Source of the DNA: Hexactinellida sp. DTS-2022
Taxonomy: Eukaryota > Porifera > Hexactinellida
Length of the DNA stretch: 64,000 nt
Direction: 5' to 3'
NCBI GenBank assembly: GCA_028753945.1
Contig: JAPNXP010000003.1
Coordinates: 496,001-560,000 of the forward strand
The notes under the pieces are model-generated. The model worked only from the letters and a program-made list of their open reading frames with translations, was not told the origin of the DNA and did not search any database. A program made the position numbers and the translations under genes. Shown here one piece after another: positions 1-40,945 of this stretch (positions within the stretch are counted from its first letter, which is position 1; every line of letters begins with the position of its first letter).

Positions 1-105
1 ATAAATATTGAAGATACGATAGTTCTGCCTCCTGTAAAACCGAAAGCTGGCGATATTTTCATCTATGCGAACAAAGATGCTAAAGGTAATAAGAATATAG
101 TATAG
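1..105 (+). pseudogene. C-terminal coding fragment, probably transposon-derived
   Basis: The first 34 codons of the window are open on the plus strand and end at a TAG at 103-105. The peptide is rich in Lys, Ile and Asp (for example KPKAGDIFIYANKDAKG). It enters from outside the window, so its start is unknown. A second open segment begins about 20 bp later in another frame and leads into a PHD-type zinc finger, so the two are probably pieces of one broken protein. The stop lies next to the motif GTCGGCACAG, which recurs around 3.1-3.3 kb, suggesting a small insertion made the break. I do not recognise the family. Confidence 0.4.
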
Positions 106-122
106 TCGGCACAGTAAAAACT

Positions 123-413
123 GGTAAGTATCGCTTCAAACAAGAGCTATTTCGGAAACATTTGCAAACCTGCTTAGAACTTGAGCATTTTACAATGTTC
201 CCTATAATTATAGAGAGGAGAAAGGGCGATATAATAAGCATGGAAAGAAATATCTGTGTATTTTGCTACTGTAGGATGCCACAGATCAATCCCATGATTC
301 AGTGCTCCACTTGTACAGAATGGTTCCACATTGGACCATGCGTTTCTATAACAGATGCCCAAATGAAGGACAAAAACTTTAAATGGCATTGTAGAAGATG
401 CACTACAGTTTGA
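123..413 (+). pseudogene. PHD-type zinc finger, tail of a broken protein
   Basis: An open frame runs from about 123 to the stop at 411-413; the first ATG is at 240. Its last 57 residues have the C4HC3 spacing of a PHD finger: CVFC, then QCSTC, WFH, GPC and a final WHCRRC. PHD fingers bind histone tails in host proteins and also occur at the C-terminus of several animal transposon proteins. With the fragment at 1-105 in another frame just upstream and no host gene structure around it, I infer the 3' end of a decayed transposon ORF. A real host exon is possible but less likely. Confidence 0.5.
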
Positions 414-477
414 TATTGATAGTCTACCTTTTCTTTCTCACATATTTATAATAGTATTTATTATAGGGAAAATTCCA

Positions 478-625
478 AAAATACTCAAGTTTTTTAAAAA
501 TTTCCAAATATACTCAACTTTTTACTGATACTCAAATATAAAACTAGATCTTTCCGAATCTACTCAAGTTTTTCAAAATAATTCCAATTCTACTCAACTT
601 TTCAGTAAATTCTACTCAAGTTTAG
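478..625 (+). repeat. AT-rich degenerate minisatellite
   Basis: Short units of the form tctactcaa(g/c)ttt, separated by poly-A/T-rich spacers, repeat about seven times. The units are diverged. No coding potential is seen. Confidence 0.6.
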
Positions 626-644
626 AAAGGCTATATTTAGTCTA

Positions 645-1380
645 TCTTATATATTAAATCACAATGTTTTTGTGTTTGTTTGTTTGTGTGTTTGTTCAGA
701 ATTGATTGAGGAATTGGTAAAAGCTACAGACCTAAAATTTGGCAGTGGAGTGGGGAATACTAGTATTGTATGTACAACCAAGTTCAATATCTAACAAGAT
801 ATTCAAATCTTCCATCACAAAAGGTGTCAAAACCTTTAGCCAATTAAATTCGAGGGTTGTTCCAGTATGGATTAGCAGCTAGCATTTCAATTAGTATAAT
901 CGAATGCTTTAGTGTCTGTCTGTCAAATGTTAATCAGAAACGCTTCCAATTATCTATCTCTATATTAAAAGCGCAATTGTTGTGTGTTTGTGTGTTTGTT
1001 TGTTTGTGTGTTTGTTTGTTTGTGTGTTTGTTTGTTTGTGTGTTTGTTTGTTTGTGTGTTTGTTTGTTTGTGTGTTTGTTTGTTTGTGTGTTTGTTTGTT
1101 TGTCCAGAATTAATTGGAAAGACTACGAGTCCTAGAAAGCTGAAAATTTGTATACAGGGGTAATTTTGTAGTGCGACAACGATCTATTGGTTTTTGAAGA
1201 GAAATATTCACATTTGAAGGTGACAAAAAATGTTAGCCAATTAAATTCGAGGGTTTGTTAGTATGGATTAGCAGATTTCATCAATTAGTATAAATAGCCT
1301 CCGCATAATAGAAATATTTTTCTGAGGCTCCAATTTGATTGATTGAAAATTAATGGTACTGCTATAGTAACGAGTAAGAT
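645..1380 (+). mobile_element. Nested 5' ends of Helitron-like elements
   Basis: At 645 an A|TC junction opens the same sequence (tcttatatattaaatcacaatg) as the elements at 27100 and 60410. At about 952 a second family starts (tctatattaaaagcgcaattg), like the copies at 14059 and 25058. Homology to the first family (ttagccaattaaattcgag, tatggattagcag) appears both before and after the second, so the second is inserted in, or recombined with, the first. No 3' end is found, so both copies are truncated. Confidence 0.55.
981..1101 (+). repeat. 12-bp tandem repeat gtttgtttgtgt
   Basis: About ten near-perfect copies of gtttgtttgtgt. It expands the TG/TTTG-rich tract that lies just inside the 5' end of most Helitron-like copies in this window. 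The long cysteine-rich ORF across it is an artefact of the repeat. Confidence 0.8.
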
Positions 1381-1794
1381 CAGACGTGAGTTAAAATCAG
1401 ACGCAACAGGGCTATGGATGAGTCTATCTTCCCAATACATGAATCCTTATTTTATTAATTTTTAAAAAAAATTACCTATTTGCCACGGAGCCGCGAAACG
1501 CCCGAGACCCTAGGACATGGCCTACTTTTCCTATCCCGTAATCCTGCCCAGAGCGATCATGCTGATCCCGAATACGATATTGTTAACAGCCCCTTGTGTA
1601 TATATGTTGTTTTCATGTTGATAAAGAAAGTACACAAAATATAAAATTCTCGCAATGGCTTGTTTTTACCGACTAAGGAGTAATCGAGGATGCTTATTCC
1701 GAATATTATATCATCAACAGCCTTATAATTATATTTGTTGTTTCCGCGTTGATATTTGATAAATATCAAATATCTATATAGCGACTAAAAATTA

Positions 1795-1950
1795 CATAAA
1801 GATAATATTATCTTTATGTAAATTTAGTCGCAATACGACTATCAACCGACTATACTACGTCAATATATTGTATCAACATGTGATATTCTCGAAAAGCCAC
1901 AAAAATTTTGTTCAGATTATGACCTAAAAACAATAATCGCCTAGGCCACT
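1795..1950 (+). repeat. Dispersed repeat, copy 1 (second copy at 18778-18885)
   Basis: The segment containing ttagtcgcaatacgact, ttgtatcaacatgtgatattc and aaaacaataatcgcc is found again at 18778-18885 in the same orientation with scattered changes. It ends near ctattcgaataaatacgg, a type of terminus also seen around 8065. It is probably a non-autonomous DNA element; its class is unknown. Confidence 0.5.
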
Positions 1951-2501
1951 ATTCGAATAAATACGGTATTCCCTGGATAGATACTGCGTTTCTCGGATGC
2001 AGGAGCATTTTTGGCCCTGGCTCGGACAAGTTTGAGTTCCGAAAAAAGATATCATTCTTCATGGAGTTATGACATAATTGTCACTCTTGTGAAAGTGAAA
2101 TTTCATATGTTTGCTGATAACTCACACATCACAATAGTTAAATTATATATTTATATATTTTTAACCCAACATCACGCTATGCAAAAATTCATCAATTTGA
2201 AAAGTTATAATCAAGATACGTATTACGTTATCACCATATGACAAATTTTGAAAAATATCTCAAAACTCAACAAATTTATTTCTCGAGGCACTAGCACTGA
2301 ATTTAGACCCACAGTGACACAATCGTTTGTGGTTGTTGTGTGCGCCTCCCACACCTCAAAGCGACGTAGAAAATCGTGGTGCACTAGTATATGTATGTAT
2401 GTATGCTACATTAGCGTCACATCTCTAGAAATAGGTCCGGCCAAAGTTTGACCCTAGTAAATAATAATATTACAATAAGTTGAAAATAGTAGAAAACAAA
2501 C

Positions 2502-32934
<30,433 letters not shown>

Positions 32935-32984
32935 CTTGACGGAAATAGGAATTATTAATTAATTAATAAACACACTCGATTGTT

Positions 32985-33676
32985 GTCTATTTGTTTGTTT
33001 GTTTGTTTGTTGTTTGTTGTTTGTTGTTTGTTGTTTATTTATTTGTATATTTGTTTGTTTGTTTGTTTGTTTGTTATTGTGTTTTCCCGGGATTATATTA
33101 AAGTGATATGTGAAACCATGGCCTACTATATTATACGGCTAGATAAGTCAAGTATTAGCCATTTTATTTCTAGGCCAGTGTTTACTTTCTAATTGCTCGT
33201 AAAATAAATTACCTATCGCCATGGAATAAACTAAACTTAGGTTTTCAAATACGCTGGAAACATCTAAAATACTTTTGAGAATTATTTCTCATCGGATTTA
33301 ACCACAATGACGTAATCAAATATATTAGCATAAACTAAGTCGAGACTTAGTTTAAACTAAGTTTAAGTTTAAGTTTAAGTTTAAGAAATGTTAGTGAATA
33401 AGGAACCAAATTAAGTGCCAACCCGAAACCTAAATAGAATCACATTGCAAGCACTTTTGCACCTCAACCGATGCCTGGCTGGCACCTATATAAACCCCTG
33501 CCAATATTTATGCAGATTGTAATTAATCTAAATTATCAAGACTTTGTTGTTCCAAAGGTATATTCCGGGAACCTGTTATACGTATATACAAATTTCATAT
33601 TTAAATTTATACATTGAATTATTTATATACAAATTTCAGATTTAAATTTATACATTGAATTATTTCTTATCTTCTA
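32985..33676. other. Intron or intergenic DNA without genes
   Basis: A TTTG-rich tract (to about 33085), a (tttaag)n-like stretch at about 33330-33385 (aaactaagtttaag repeats), and an imperfect 45-bp tandem (atacaaatttcatatttaaatttatac...) at about 33585-33665. No exon was recognised here. Confidence 0.45.
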
Positions 33677-34097
33677 TTAGTGGGGTCAAAAATTAAGGTT
33701 CCGTGACCAACCTCTGGCTAGTTAAGTTTTATGTCTCATTCTGATACTTTAGGATATAACTCGCGATTTAAGCTCCCATGTCGCTCTGGAAAGTTTGGGC
33801 AAACTTTTTTATAGCGACAAATTCAAAGGGCCTCCGGCAATCATTTTGAAAAATTAAGGCCCCTCTCTGAACATTTCATAAATTGAGATTAGAGTATTTT
33901 TGAACAGTATACAATAAGTAGTAGCTGCACTGAAAATTTCAACTCAATCGGGACTATACTTTTAATGTAATAACCTTTTGAATATTCTTACGTCATTTGT
34001 CACCATGGGAGGTCCATTCTTTAAACTATTTTTTTAAGGGATTTGAAGCATATCTCATCCTAGGTTGGTCACGTAACCTTAATTTTTGACCCCACTG
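33677..34097. mobile_element. Mariner-type MITE, 421 bp
   Basis: The right end inverted reads cagtggggtcaaaaattaag; the left end reads ttagtggggtcaaaaattaa. The TIRs are about 38 bp long with few mismatches and TA lies on both sides. Confidence 0.75.
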
Positions 34098-34200
34098 TAT
34101 CTCATCTATGTTTGTTTCTCATTTGCAACCTTATAGAATTCAAAATATATTTTCCAAAATCTGTTGTTTGTAAAGGCACCCCCTACATCAGGGTTGGGGC

Positions 34201-34519
34201 ATAGACTACTTAATATACAGATGGGCAACTAACCGAAAATGGAAAAAAAAGAGAGGCCATTCTTAAATACTCTCTCTCGTGTAATCTAATCCTCTTATCA
34301 CCTAGATAATATCCACTACTAGGTAGTCAGGTATGGCGAATCTATTGGGACCATTTTCGAGGTCCTTAGGAATGTAGTTTTGTGGTTTTGGCCCTATTTT
34401 ATGATGACGGTAGCATTATTTCTATTCATTAGATATATCCAAATATCTCGACATTAATTCGTATTTTATACTGCAATCCTATAAATTGTTGAAAGCGCTA
34501 CTATATAGCACTTCCTTCT
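34201..34519 (+). repeat. 319-bp direct repeat, copy 1
   Basis: It matches 42487-42805 at about 99% (differences such as gataat/gatatt and ttcgta/ttcata), starting atagactacttaatatac and ending tagcacttccttct. There are no inverted ends and no TG..CA. It lies 148 bp from the pol stop codon. Confidence 0.85.
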
Positions 34520-34666
34520 CTATATTAGTAGTTCAACTTCAGCATGATATTTGTGTTCATTTAGAGGAAACAGAACTATAATACTACAAAAGTAAACATA
34601 GAACTACCATTTAATAACAAATTCATAATAGATTCTTTTTAATTCGTTTATCCCACTAAACGAAGC

Positions 34667-37600
34667 CTAATCCCATTCTCCAAACCAGTCCGGCTTCCTC
34701 GTTGATCGAGTAGATCTTCTGACACCTCCACTCTGGTCTGTCAGATCGCTACGACTTGGTGTGTTTTCCTCCTCCGTATTTTGAATGTGGACGATTACTT
34801 CTTCGGGGGAGGGTTCTTCTGATATTAGCGTTTCTCCATTTCCCCCTTGACTATTAAAAGAGCTTTCCGCTTCAAAAGCATCTCTGTTTCTGCTTCCCTG
34901 AGGGGTACTGTACGACAACCTCCCATTCCAATTAGACGGACAAACTTGTGAAGCCTTCTTACACCGATTTAAATGTACTATGTGCGTATCATTCCCTTCC
35001 GGACCTGTTAACTCAAGGTTAACTCCCCGCCTCTCAGCGACCAACCACGGGCCTCGAAACATGGGTGAGAGGCTATGTGGACGCGCCTCATTTCTGAGCC
35101 ATACCCAATCTCCCGGCTCAATATCACTAGACTTTGTCCCACGATTATAGTTTCTTTCCATAGTTTGTCGAGAGTCCTGGAGATTGTTGTAAACTCTCCG
35201 CGCCACCTCACGCCTAGCCTCTTCGGCATGCTTGCAGAAACTCGAAATATTGGGAAAATCTCTCGGTCTACTGAGTGGAAAAATGACATCGGCTTTCGAC
35301 CTTAAAGGGGCGCCATACATTACCTCATGGGGAGAACACCCTGTGCTTGCGTTGACGTATGAATTGCATGTAAAAGTGACTTCTTGTACTAGTGTTGGCC
35401 ACTCAGTTTCGTTAAATTGTCTCTCTTCTAGTAAACATCGCATAGCTTGCTTAAACGTTTCCACACTTCTTTCTGCTTGGCCGTCCCCCTGGGGGTGATA
35501 GGGGGAAGAACGGAGTTTCTCGATTCCAAGTCTCCCACATAGGCCTTTAACCAGTGCTCCATCCACATTCCGACCCTGATCGGATAGCAAAGCGAGGGGA
35601 TATCCGTGGCGCAGAAACCATCCTTGTTCGAGGGCCCTTACTACTGAATTAGCCTCTTGGTTCTTCATAGGGACAGCCTCAATAAACTTTGCAAATAGAT
35701 CCATGATTATGAGTACGTAACGGAATCCTCCAGATGACCAGGGAAGCGTTGCTATATCATAGGATACCACTGTCCTAGGGAAATTATACGGGAGCTTAAT
35801 AGGAACCAATGGCTGTCTACGCGTACTTGATCTCTTGCTCTTTTGACAAACTTCGCAGGTAGAACAGAATCTTTCGACATCACCAAATAGGCCCCTCCAG
35901 TAAAATCTTCGCTTGAGCTCCTCAAACGTCCTCTGAACACCCCAGTGTGAATTATTGTGGACTATCCCAATTACCTTCTCAGTCATTGAAGCTGGAATTA
36001 TCATGCGGCGACTTCGAAGAAGGATTCCATTTTCAATTTTCATTCCTCCGAATTTTCTAAAACGTCCCCGACTAATTTTTCCTCGTTCTCGAATTTGACT
36101 GCAGGCATCCGCTATGAGTAGGTCGGATAATTGTTCCTTCCTGAGTTCATTCAGAATCGATGAACATTCCAGTTCGATCATATTACCTTCACCACTCTCA
36201 TTTTCCGTTACCACGCAGACCTTCTTACTGTCTCTTTTTGAAGTCCGTACCGAGTAAATGTGTCGCTCCAAATTTTCAGTCTCGTCATTTACCTCAGTAT
36301 CGTAACTAGTTGCGCTACGGCTAAGATAATCTGCTGCTAAATTCTCACTCCCTTTTCGATACCTTACCATATAGTTTAGTCCTTCGAGTTCGAGGAGCCA
36401 CCGAGCGAATTTACCGCGAGGATCCCTTTTCTGTCTCAACCATATCAAAGGGTTGTGATCAGATGATATAATCACTCGCTCCGCCGCTTGTAGATACTTG
36501 GAAAATTTTCGAGAGGCTGCTACTATTGCCCAGGCTTCTTTTTCCCCGACACTATACTTTTTCTGAGCCCCGTCCAAAGTAGACGAAAAAAATGAAATGG
36601 GTTGAAGCTTCCCTTTGTGGTCCTCCTGTGCGAGCACACCGCCAATTGCACTGTCGGAGGCATCCACTTCTAAGTGGAACGGCTTTGCCCAGTCCGGATA
36701 CGCGAGGGTAACGGGATTCTTCGTTAGAGCAAGGCACAGCTGTTGATAACTGCATTCACACTCTTCGTTCCAATTCCATGCGATCCCTTTCCTGGTTAAG
36801 TAATACAGTGGAGCAGCGAATCGAGACAGCTCCGGCTGAAAATCCCTATAATAGTTCACTAGTCCAAGAAAAGACCTCAACTGCTTTACATTTGTAGGCC
36901 GTGATTGCTGTTGAATGCGTAAAACGTTGGATGAGAGCGGTTTGTAACCGTCTTTCGTCAGAACATGACCTAGGAACTCTACTTCTGTATATCCAAAACG
37001 ACACTTGTCCCTGCGTAGTTGAAGATTTGAGTCTCTGTAACAAGTAAGTACCGTTCTAAGATCGGCCAAATGATGATTGAATGTATCCGAGAAAGTCAGA
37101 GTATCGTCGATATAAGGTAAACTATGTGGCGCATCTCTTAAAGCGAGATCTATAATCCTCTGGTATGTTGATGGTGCATTACACAAGCCAAATGGCATAA
37201 CGCAGAATTCGAATTGTCCCCTAGGCGAGACAAATGCGGTCTTCTCCTTGTCTTTCTCCACAATCGGCACACTCCAATAGGCGCTAGCACCATCCAGTGT
37301 AGAGAAATATTCACTTCCTTGAAGCTTGTCTAGAATATCCTTCATCTCCGGTATGGGATATGAGTCCTTCTTCGTTAGATCATTTAACGCGCGATAGTCC
37401 ACCGCAAAACGTATAGTGCCATCCTTTTTCTTGACGAGGATTACTCTACTTGCCCACGGCGAATTAGATGGACGAATCACACTGTTTTCTAGCATTTGTT
37501 TAATCTGACCATTTATCTCCTGTTCAGCCCACGGTGACACTCTGGTGTATCTCGCTTTCGCGGGGAGTGCATCCCCAGTCTCTATACCGTGTTTCATGAG

Positions 37601-37819
37601 AGAAGTTGTGTTTGGTTTTTTGGGATTCGCGGCGAAAACATCGGGAAAATCGTCTAGTACGCTTTCAGTCGCTTCCTTCTGTATTATACTGAGTTCAGGA
37701 TTGATATCCCACCTATCTCTTGTATATGCCCCCCAGATTCCTCCAGAACACTTCTTACAGCTCCGGCTCTGGATAACGCCTGACCTCCCCATAACGAAAC
37801 TTCCGTAGATATCCAACAT
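34667..37819 (-). CDS. pol: Pol polyprotein: reverse transcriptase, RNase H, integrase
   Basis: About 1050 residues from the first in-frame Met; the true start is probably by -1 frameshifting from gag. Reverse transcriptase spans about residues 100-340 with FAVDYRALNDL and the catalytic YIDD (236-239). RNase H has LEVDASDSAIGG (Asp about 385). Integrase has an HHCC finger (H621, H625, C655, C658) and the DDE triad at about D688, D747 (LLSDQGR) and E783 (HPQGDGQAERSVE). No chromodomain or envelope is seen. Domain order RT-RH-IN is that of Ty3/gypsy. The frame is intact to its stop, TAG. Confidence 0.93.
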   Translation of the reverse strand: MLDIYGSFVMGRSGVIQSRSCKKCSGGIWGAYTRDRWDINPELSIIQKEATESVLDDFPDVFAANPKKPNTTSLMKHGIETGDALPAKARYTRVSPWAEQEINGQIKQMLENSVIRPSNSPWASRVILVKKKDGTIRFAVDYRALNDLTKKDSYPIPEMKDILDKLQGSEYFSTLDGASAYWSVPIVEKDKEKTAFVSPRGQFEFCVMPFGLCNAPSTYQRIIDLALRDAPHSLPYIDDTLTFSDTFNHHLADLRTVLTCYRDSNLQLRRDKCRFGYTEVEFLGHVLTKDGYKPLSSNVLRIQQQSRPTNVKQLRSFLGLVNYYRDFQPELSRFAAPLYYLTRKGIAWNWNEECECSYQQLCLALTKNPVTLAYPDWAKPFHLEVDASDSAIGGVLAQEDHKGKLQPISFFSSTLDGAQKKYSVGEKEAWAIVAASRKFSKYLQAAERVIISSDHNPLIWLRQKRDPRGKFARWLLELEGLNYMVRYRKGSENLAADYLSRSATSYDTEVNDETENLERHIYSVRTSKRDSKKVCVVTENESGEGNMIELECSSILNELRKEQLSDLLIADACSQIRERGKISRGRFRKFGGMKIENGILLRSRRMIIPASMTEKVIGIVHNNSHWGVQRTFEELKRRFYWRGLFGDVERFCSTCEVCQKSKRSSTRRQPLVPIKLPYNFPRTVVSYDIATLPWSSGGFRYVLIIMDLFAKFIEAVPMKNQEANSVVRALEQGWFLRHGYPLALLSDQGRNVDGALVKGLCGRLGIEKLRSSPYHPQGDGQAERSVETFKQAMRCLLEERQFNETEWPTLVQEVTFTCNSYVNASTGCSPHEVMYGAPLRSKADVIFPLSRPRDFPNISSFCKHAEEARREVARRVYNNLQDSRQTMERNYNRGTKSSDIEPGDWVWLRNEARPHSLSPMFRGPWLVAERRGVNLELTGPEGNDTHIVHLNRCKKASQVCPSNWNGRLSYSTPQGSRNRDAFEAESSFNSQGGNGETLISEEPSPEEVIVHIQNTEEENTPSRSDLTDQSGGVRRSTRSTRKPDWFGEWD

Positions 37820-39090
37820 CCCCCCAACCGAACACGACTATTTTCCCAATCAAATTCCGTAGTTCTGAACCGCTTTAGAAAGTCTCTGCCCAAAATAATC
37901 GTCTGTTCCGAACTGTCCAGTACTATGAATCTGTGTTTCAGACGGCAGGTTCCCCCAACATCTACATCTAAGTTGACGAGCCCCCTGGTTTTGATTGGCG
38001 TGGCACATACACCGTGCACCCGGCTGGGGTTTATCTGATAATTGACGTTTAAACTGTGCAATGACTGTGTATCAATTATAGAAGGTTGTGCGCCAGAATC
38101 TAGCATTACATTTGTTGCCTGTCCATTCAGCTTTACAGGGATCATGACTCCAGCTTCGCCAAGATAGTTGTTCCTGGTGCCCTCTCGGGTATCAACAGAA
38201 AATACCTGTTTCTTTGAGAAACAGTCGCGACGGTCATGCCCTTTCTTGCCGCATGTTTGACAATATTGAAGGGGGCAGGTTCTCTGGAGATGTTCCGTAC
38301 TCTCACACACAAAACATCTTAGGGGGTAATTACGTGGTCGGCTATCCCATCTGATGCTCCTAGGCCCGCCCCGGAAGCTTGAGCGTCCGCGTTTCTCCCA
38401 CCTTTTCACAACTTTAACGCTTTCGTTCTCATTCTCGGGCAAGGGTGCCTGGATTATAGTGGCACCTTGGTTAGGCTGGAAGGTTTTCTCAGTAATATTG
38501 CTGTCACCAGACTCCTCGGCGCGAATTTCACATACTTGCCCAAAATCACGGTGGCCTTTATCAAGTGGGATATTCTTCTCCGCCAGTACTTTTCGGACTT
38601 TACCGATAAACACACGAGACAGAGCCGCAGTCATCTCTTCTTTGTCTGCTAACCAGTCGTTAATGGGCCCCTGGACGGATGGAGGCAATTGAGTGATGAG
38701 TACTACACATGCTATGCGTAGAGGTGCTTTCGCCCATACAGTTGCAGTCTTAAGTTCATAAAAATAGTCATCTATGAAGACTCCTGGTTCCCAGTCCTTA
38801 TTCCGAATAGTTTGCATAGCTTTGATAGGATCAATTGGTGCATCCAAGTTGTCTCGTAAGGTCTCGAATGCTTCTGTAAGATTTGCGGTTTCGTTCACAA
38901 CTTCTCTGACGAGTTCCCGTTCCGCAACACGTCGACACACGTACGCTGGTAGCAAGCTAATGGCCAAGCGTTCTCCTCCTTCTTGTAGAAGTAGTGGGGC
39001 CACAGATGCACGGAATAGTCTCTCCCAATCTTCTATGCGCTCACCGCTCTGAAGAGGTGGTATGTTCAGGCCACCCAAATGCGTTGCCAT
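37684..39090 (-). CDS. gag: Gag polyprotein with two zinc knuckles and protease
   Basis: A 468-residue ORF whose ATG is 18 bp after the LTR. The N-terminal half is capsid-like helical sequence. Around residues 255-290 two CX2CX4HX4C knuckles (CFVC...H...C and CQTC...H...C) would bind RNA. The aspartic protease follows, with MLDSGAQPS as active-site motif and IILGRDFL near its end, so the protease is encoded with gag. The ORF overlaps pol by about 136 nt, and pol lies in the -1 frame, suggesting ribosomal frameshifting. No stop or indel interrupts it. Confidence 0.9.
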   Translation of the reverse strand: MATHLGGLNIPPLQSGERIEDWERLFRASVAPLLLQEGGERLAISLLPAYVCRRVAERELVREVVNETANLTEAFETLRDNLDAPIDPIKAMQTIRNKDWEPGVFIDDYFYELKTATVWAKAPLRIACVVLITQLPPSVQGPINDWLADKEEMTAALSRVFIGKVRKVLAEKNIPLDKGHRDFGQVCEIRAEESGDSNITEKTFQPNQGATIIQAPLPENENESVKVVKRWEKRGRSSFRGGPRSIRWDSRPRNYPLRCFVCESTEHLQRTCPLQYCQTCGKKGHDRRDCFSKKQVFSVDTREGTRNNYLGEAGVMIPVKLNGQATNVMLDSGAQPSIIDTQSLHSLNVNYQINPSRVHGVCATPIKTRGLVNLDVDVGGTCRLKHRFIVLDSSEQTIILGRDFLKRFRTTEFDWENSRVRLGGCWISTEVSLWGGQALSRAGAVRSVLEESGGHIQEIGGISILNSV

Positions 39091-39108
39091 AATATGTATT
39101 GTAATTTA

Positions 39109-39308
39109 TGTGACGTAGAAGAGAATATTAATAGTATAGTTAGCTAGTACACAATTACAATAAATAACGTGAAATACATAAATAAGAAATGCCTATTGGT
39201 ATAAATAATAACTAGAGATAGATAACCTATTGGTTGGTAAGTATACCTCCCACGTAGACTAACACGATACACCTATTGCTAAGCTAGTTACTACTACGCT
39301 ATATCACA
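39109..39308 (-). repeat. 5' LTR of the gypsy element (200 bp)
   Basis: On the minus strand it runs from TGTGATATAGCG to CTACGTCACA. The borders are set by comparison with the inverted copy at 45683-45887: similarity stops exactly at TG and CA. The two copies differ by a 5-bp insertion/deletion and a few substitutions. Confidence 0.9.
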
Positions 39309-39311
39309 GAC

Positions 39312-39990
39312 CGTAGGATTTCCCGTTCTCCCTTGACCTGTGGAAGCTCATCTGCGCGTATGTGGTCTCTCTGGTGTCGAGGAACGAGACGCGCGCCCAC
39401 TACTTGATAGAGCTGCTGCGCTCCGCCCAGCAGCTCCACACGGACTGCCTGCTGCAGGCTGTTCTCAGGTCCCTCAAGCGGCTTATTCAAGACTTCCGGA
39501 ACTCTGACCGGCTGGAGGCCGAGGCCTTCACGTCCGCCAGGCGTCCCAGGAGCGCGTAGACTCCCCATTCATAACAATCCTCTCTGCCCCCAATACCTGG
39601 ATTCAAATCTATACGGCCCCCTGCCGCCCTCCTTGGTGAGCGAGACGTCAGCTGCTGGCTCGCTCAGACGTGAGGGCGCTGTATTCCCCGCTTTTCGAGC
39701 AGTTGCAGGACCTAATCTAATCGCAAATGAATTCCCTGGTGTCCGAGAGCGAGGCGAGTCCCCATTACCTGATAGAACTGCTTCGGGACGCCCAGCTGCT
39801 CATTACGGACTACCTGCGGCAGGCTGGCGTAATCTCCCTCAAGCGCGTGTACTGCTCAAGTCTATCCGGACAGTACCTGGACACAAATCTGTCCGTCTCC
39901 CTGCCGCTGTCGTGGGTGAGCGATCGCTCGCCATATCCCACATGTAGACGCCCCCTGTGCAGAGGAACAGGCGGAGGAGACTAACAAGCC
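39312..39990 (+). pseudogene. GC-rich duplicated coding fragment, unknown family
   Basis: Two related units lie in tandem. Unit 1 (about 39315-39690) encodes ...LVSRNETRAHYLIELLRSAQ and unit 2 (about 39690-40000) encodes ...LVSESEASPHYLIELLRDAQ. Later both encode QYLD(S/T)NL and then reach GTGAGCGA, a good splice donor. Unit 2 lacks about 85 bp present in unit 1 and has an in-frame TAA where unit 1 is open. GC content is far above the surroundings. I do not recognise the protein; it looks helical. It is probably decayed pieces of a multicopy gene, or foreign DNA. Confidence 0.5.
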
Positions 39991-40429
39991 GGGCGACATC
40001 CAGGCTCTCCGCCGGTACATTATATGCCTATTTATAGTTAATTTTTTGATAAAAAGCACCTAAGCTTGTACATATGTACTTTGATGTAGTGCGAACATTT
40101 TTGGATATTGAGGCAAATGAAAGAGTGCCTATATCTTCCATGACAGCTCGCCAAAGTAACCACGTCCGATAGTGTTCGCCGGACTTGTCCTCAATAAACC
40201 TTGTTCAAATTAAGTCATACATCGTCTTTTTATTGGGTTGAATTCGGTTTTGGAGTAAAATTTCCGATATTTTGATATATCACATGAGCATGTTTGGACG
40301 AATTCTTACATAGCAACGCTGGAATGTGTCAACAATTTATTCTCAAATTGTGTCCTTACCCAATCAAGTGGCCCCTCTTTCGACTCCATTCTGCTACCTG
40401 AGTATAATTATACGCATACCGATCCTCTA

Positions 40430-40492
40430 AAACGTGATTTGATATAATTATTCGAGATTTGTTGTGTCGAATAATTTTATCAAATCACGTTT
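40430..40492. repeat. 63-nt hairpin with a stem of about 26 bp
   Basis: aaacgtgatttgatataatt...aattttatcaaatcacgttt with an 11-nt loop and a single mismatch or two. The size is like a miRNA precursor or a mini-MITE; nothing else supports either. Confidence 0.6.
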
Positions 40493-40789
40493 ACAATTTA
40501 CTGGAATTTAATTTATTCCTTTAGAAATAACCTTATTTATATAGCTTGATCGCTTTTAGTAATTTATCCCTTCAACATTCACTAATTAGCATAAGCGGAA
40601 AGTTATCTAAAAATTACTAAAATTCTGGGGGGGGGGCGATACCTGTCAATTATCGGTTGTACATATTACAACTATGGGGCCTAGTTGTAAATTGGGGGGG
40701 GGGGGAGGCACAGCCCCTGCTCCCCCCACTTTTCCGCCCATGCTAATTAGATTGATTAATATGTTCTTGGAGGAATGTAGGGCAGGGTT

Positions 40790-40945
40790 GGGCCTATTAC
40801 AATTATAATTGTGTAATTGGTAATTAATTACAATTACACTGTAATTGTAATGTAATTGTAATTACAAAATTTCTGCTAATCGTAATTAATCGTAATTGAG
40901 TTTTCCATTTGGTGTAATTGTTCAATTACGTTTCAATTACGTTTT
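40790..40945. repeat. AATTGTAATTACA-type repeat tract (with partner 42325-42480)
   Basis: Overlapping attgtaatt / aattacaat units. A second tract of the same type, in the same region, lies at 42325-42480. The two tracts may be the ends of an element interrupted by the DNA between them, including the MITE at 41954. Confidence 0.5.

Larger units (their letters stand above)
34643..39308 (-). mobile_element. Ty3/gypsy LTR retrotransposon with 5' LTR only
   Basis: In minus-strand order: LTR (39308-39109), an 18-bp leader, gag with protease, and pol. Both ORFs are intact, implying a young copy, yet no 3' LTR follows pol; similarity to a polypurine tract (tttagtggga) breaks off at about 34643. A primer-binding site is not in the leader; tggcaacgcatttgg overlapping the gag ATG is a possible site. 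An inverted copy of the missing 3' end lies at 45671-45887. Confidence 0.9.

Noticed and set aside
857..1135. Cysteine/valine-rich ORF (CVCLFVCLF repeats)
   Set aside because: Translation of the gtttgtttgtgt tandem repeat at a Helitron-like 5' end.
35008..38692. Many plus-strand and alternative minus-strand ORFs inside the gypsy region
   Set aside because: Shadows of the intact gag and pol frames; no domain of their own.
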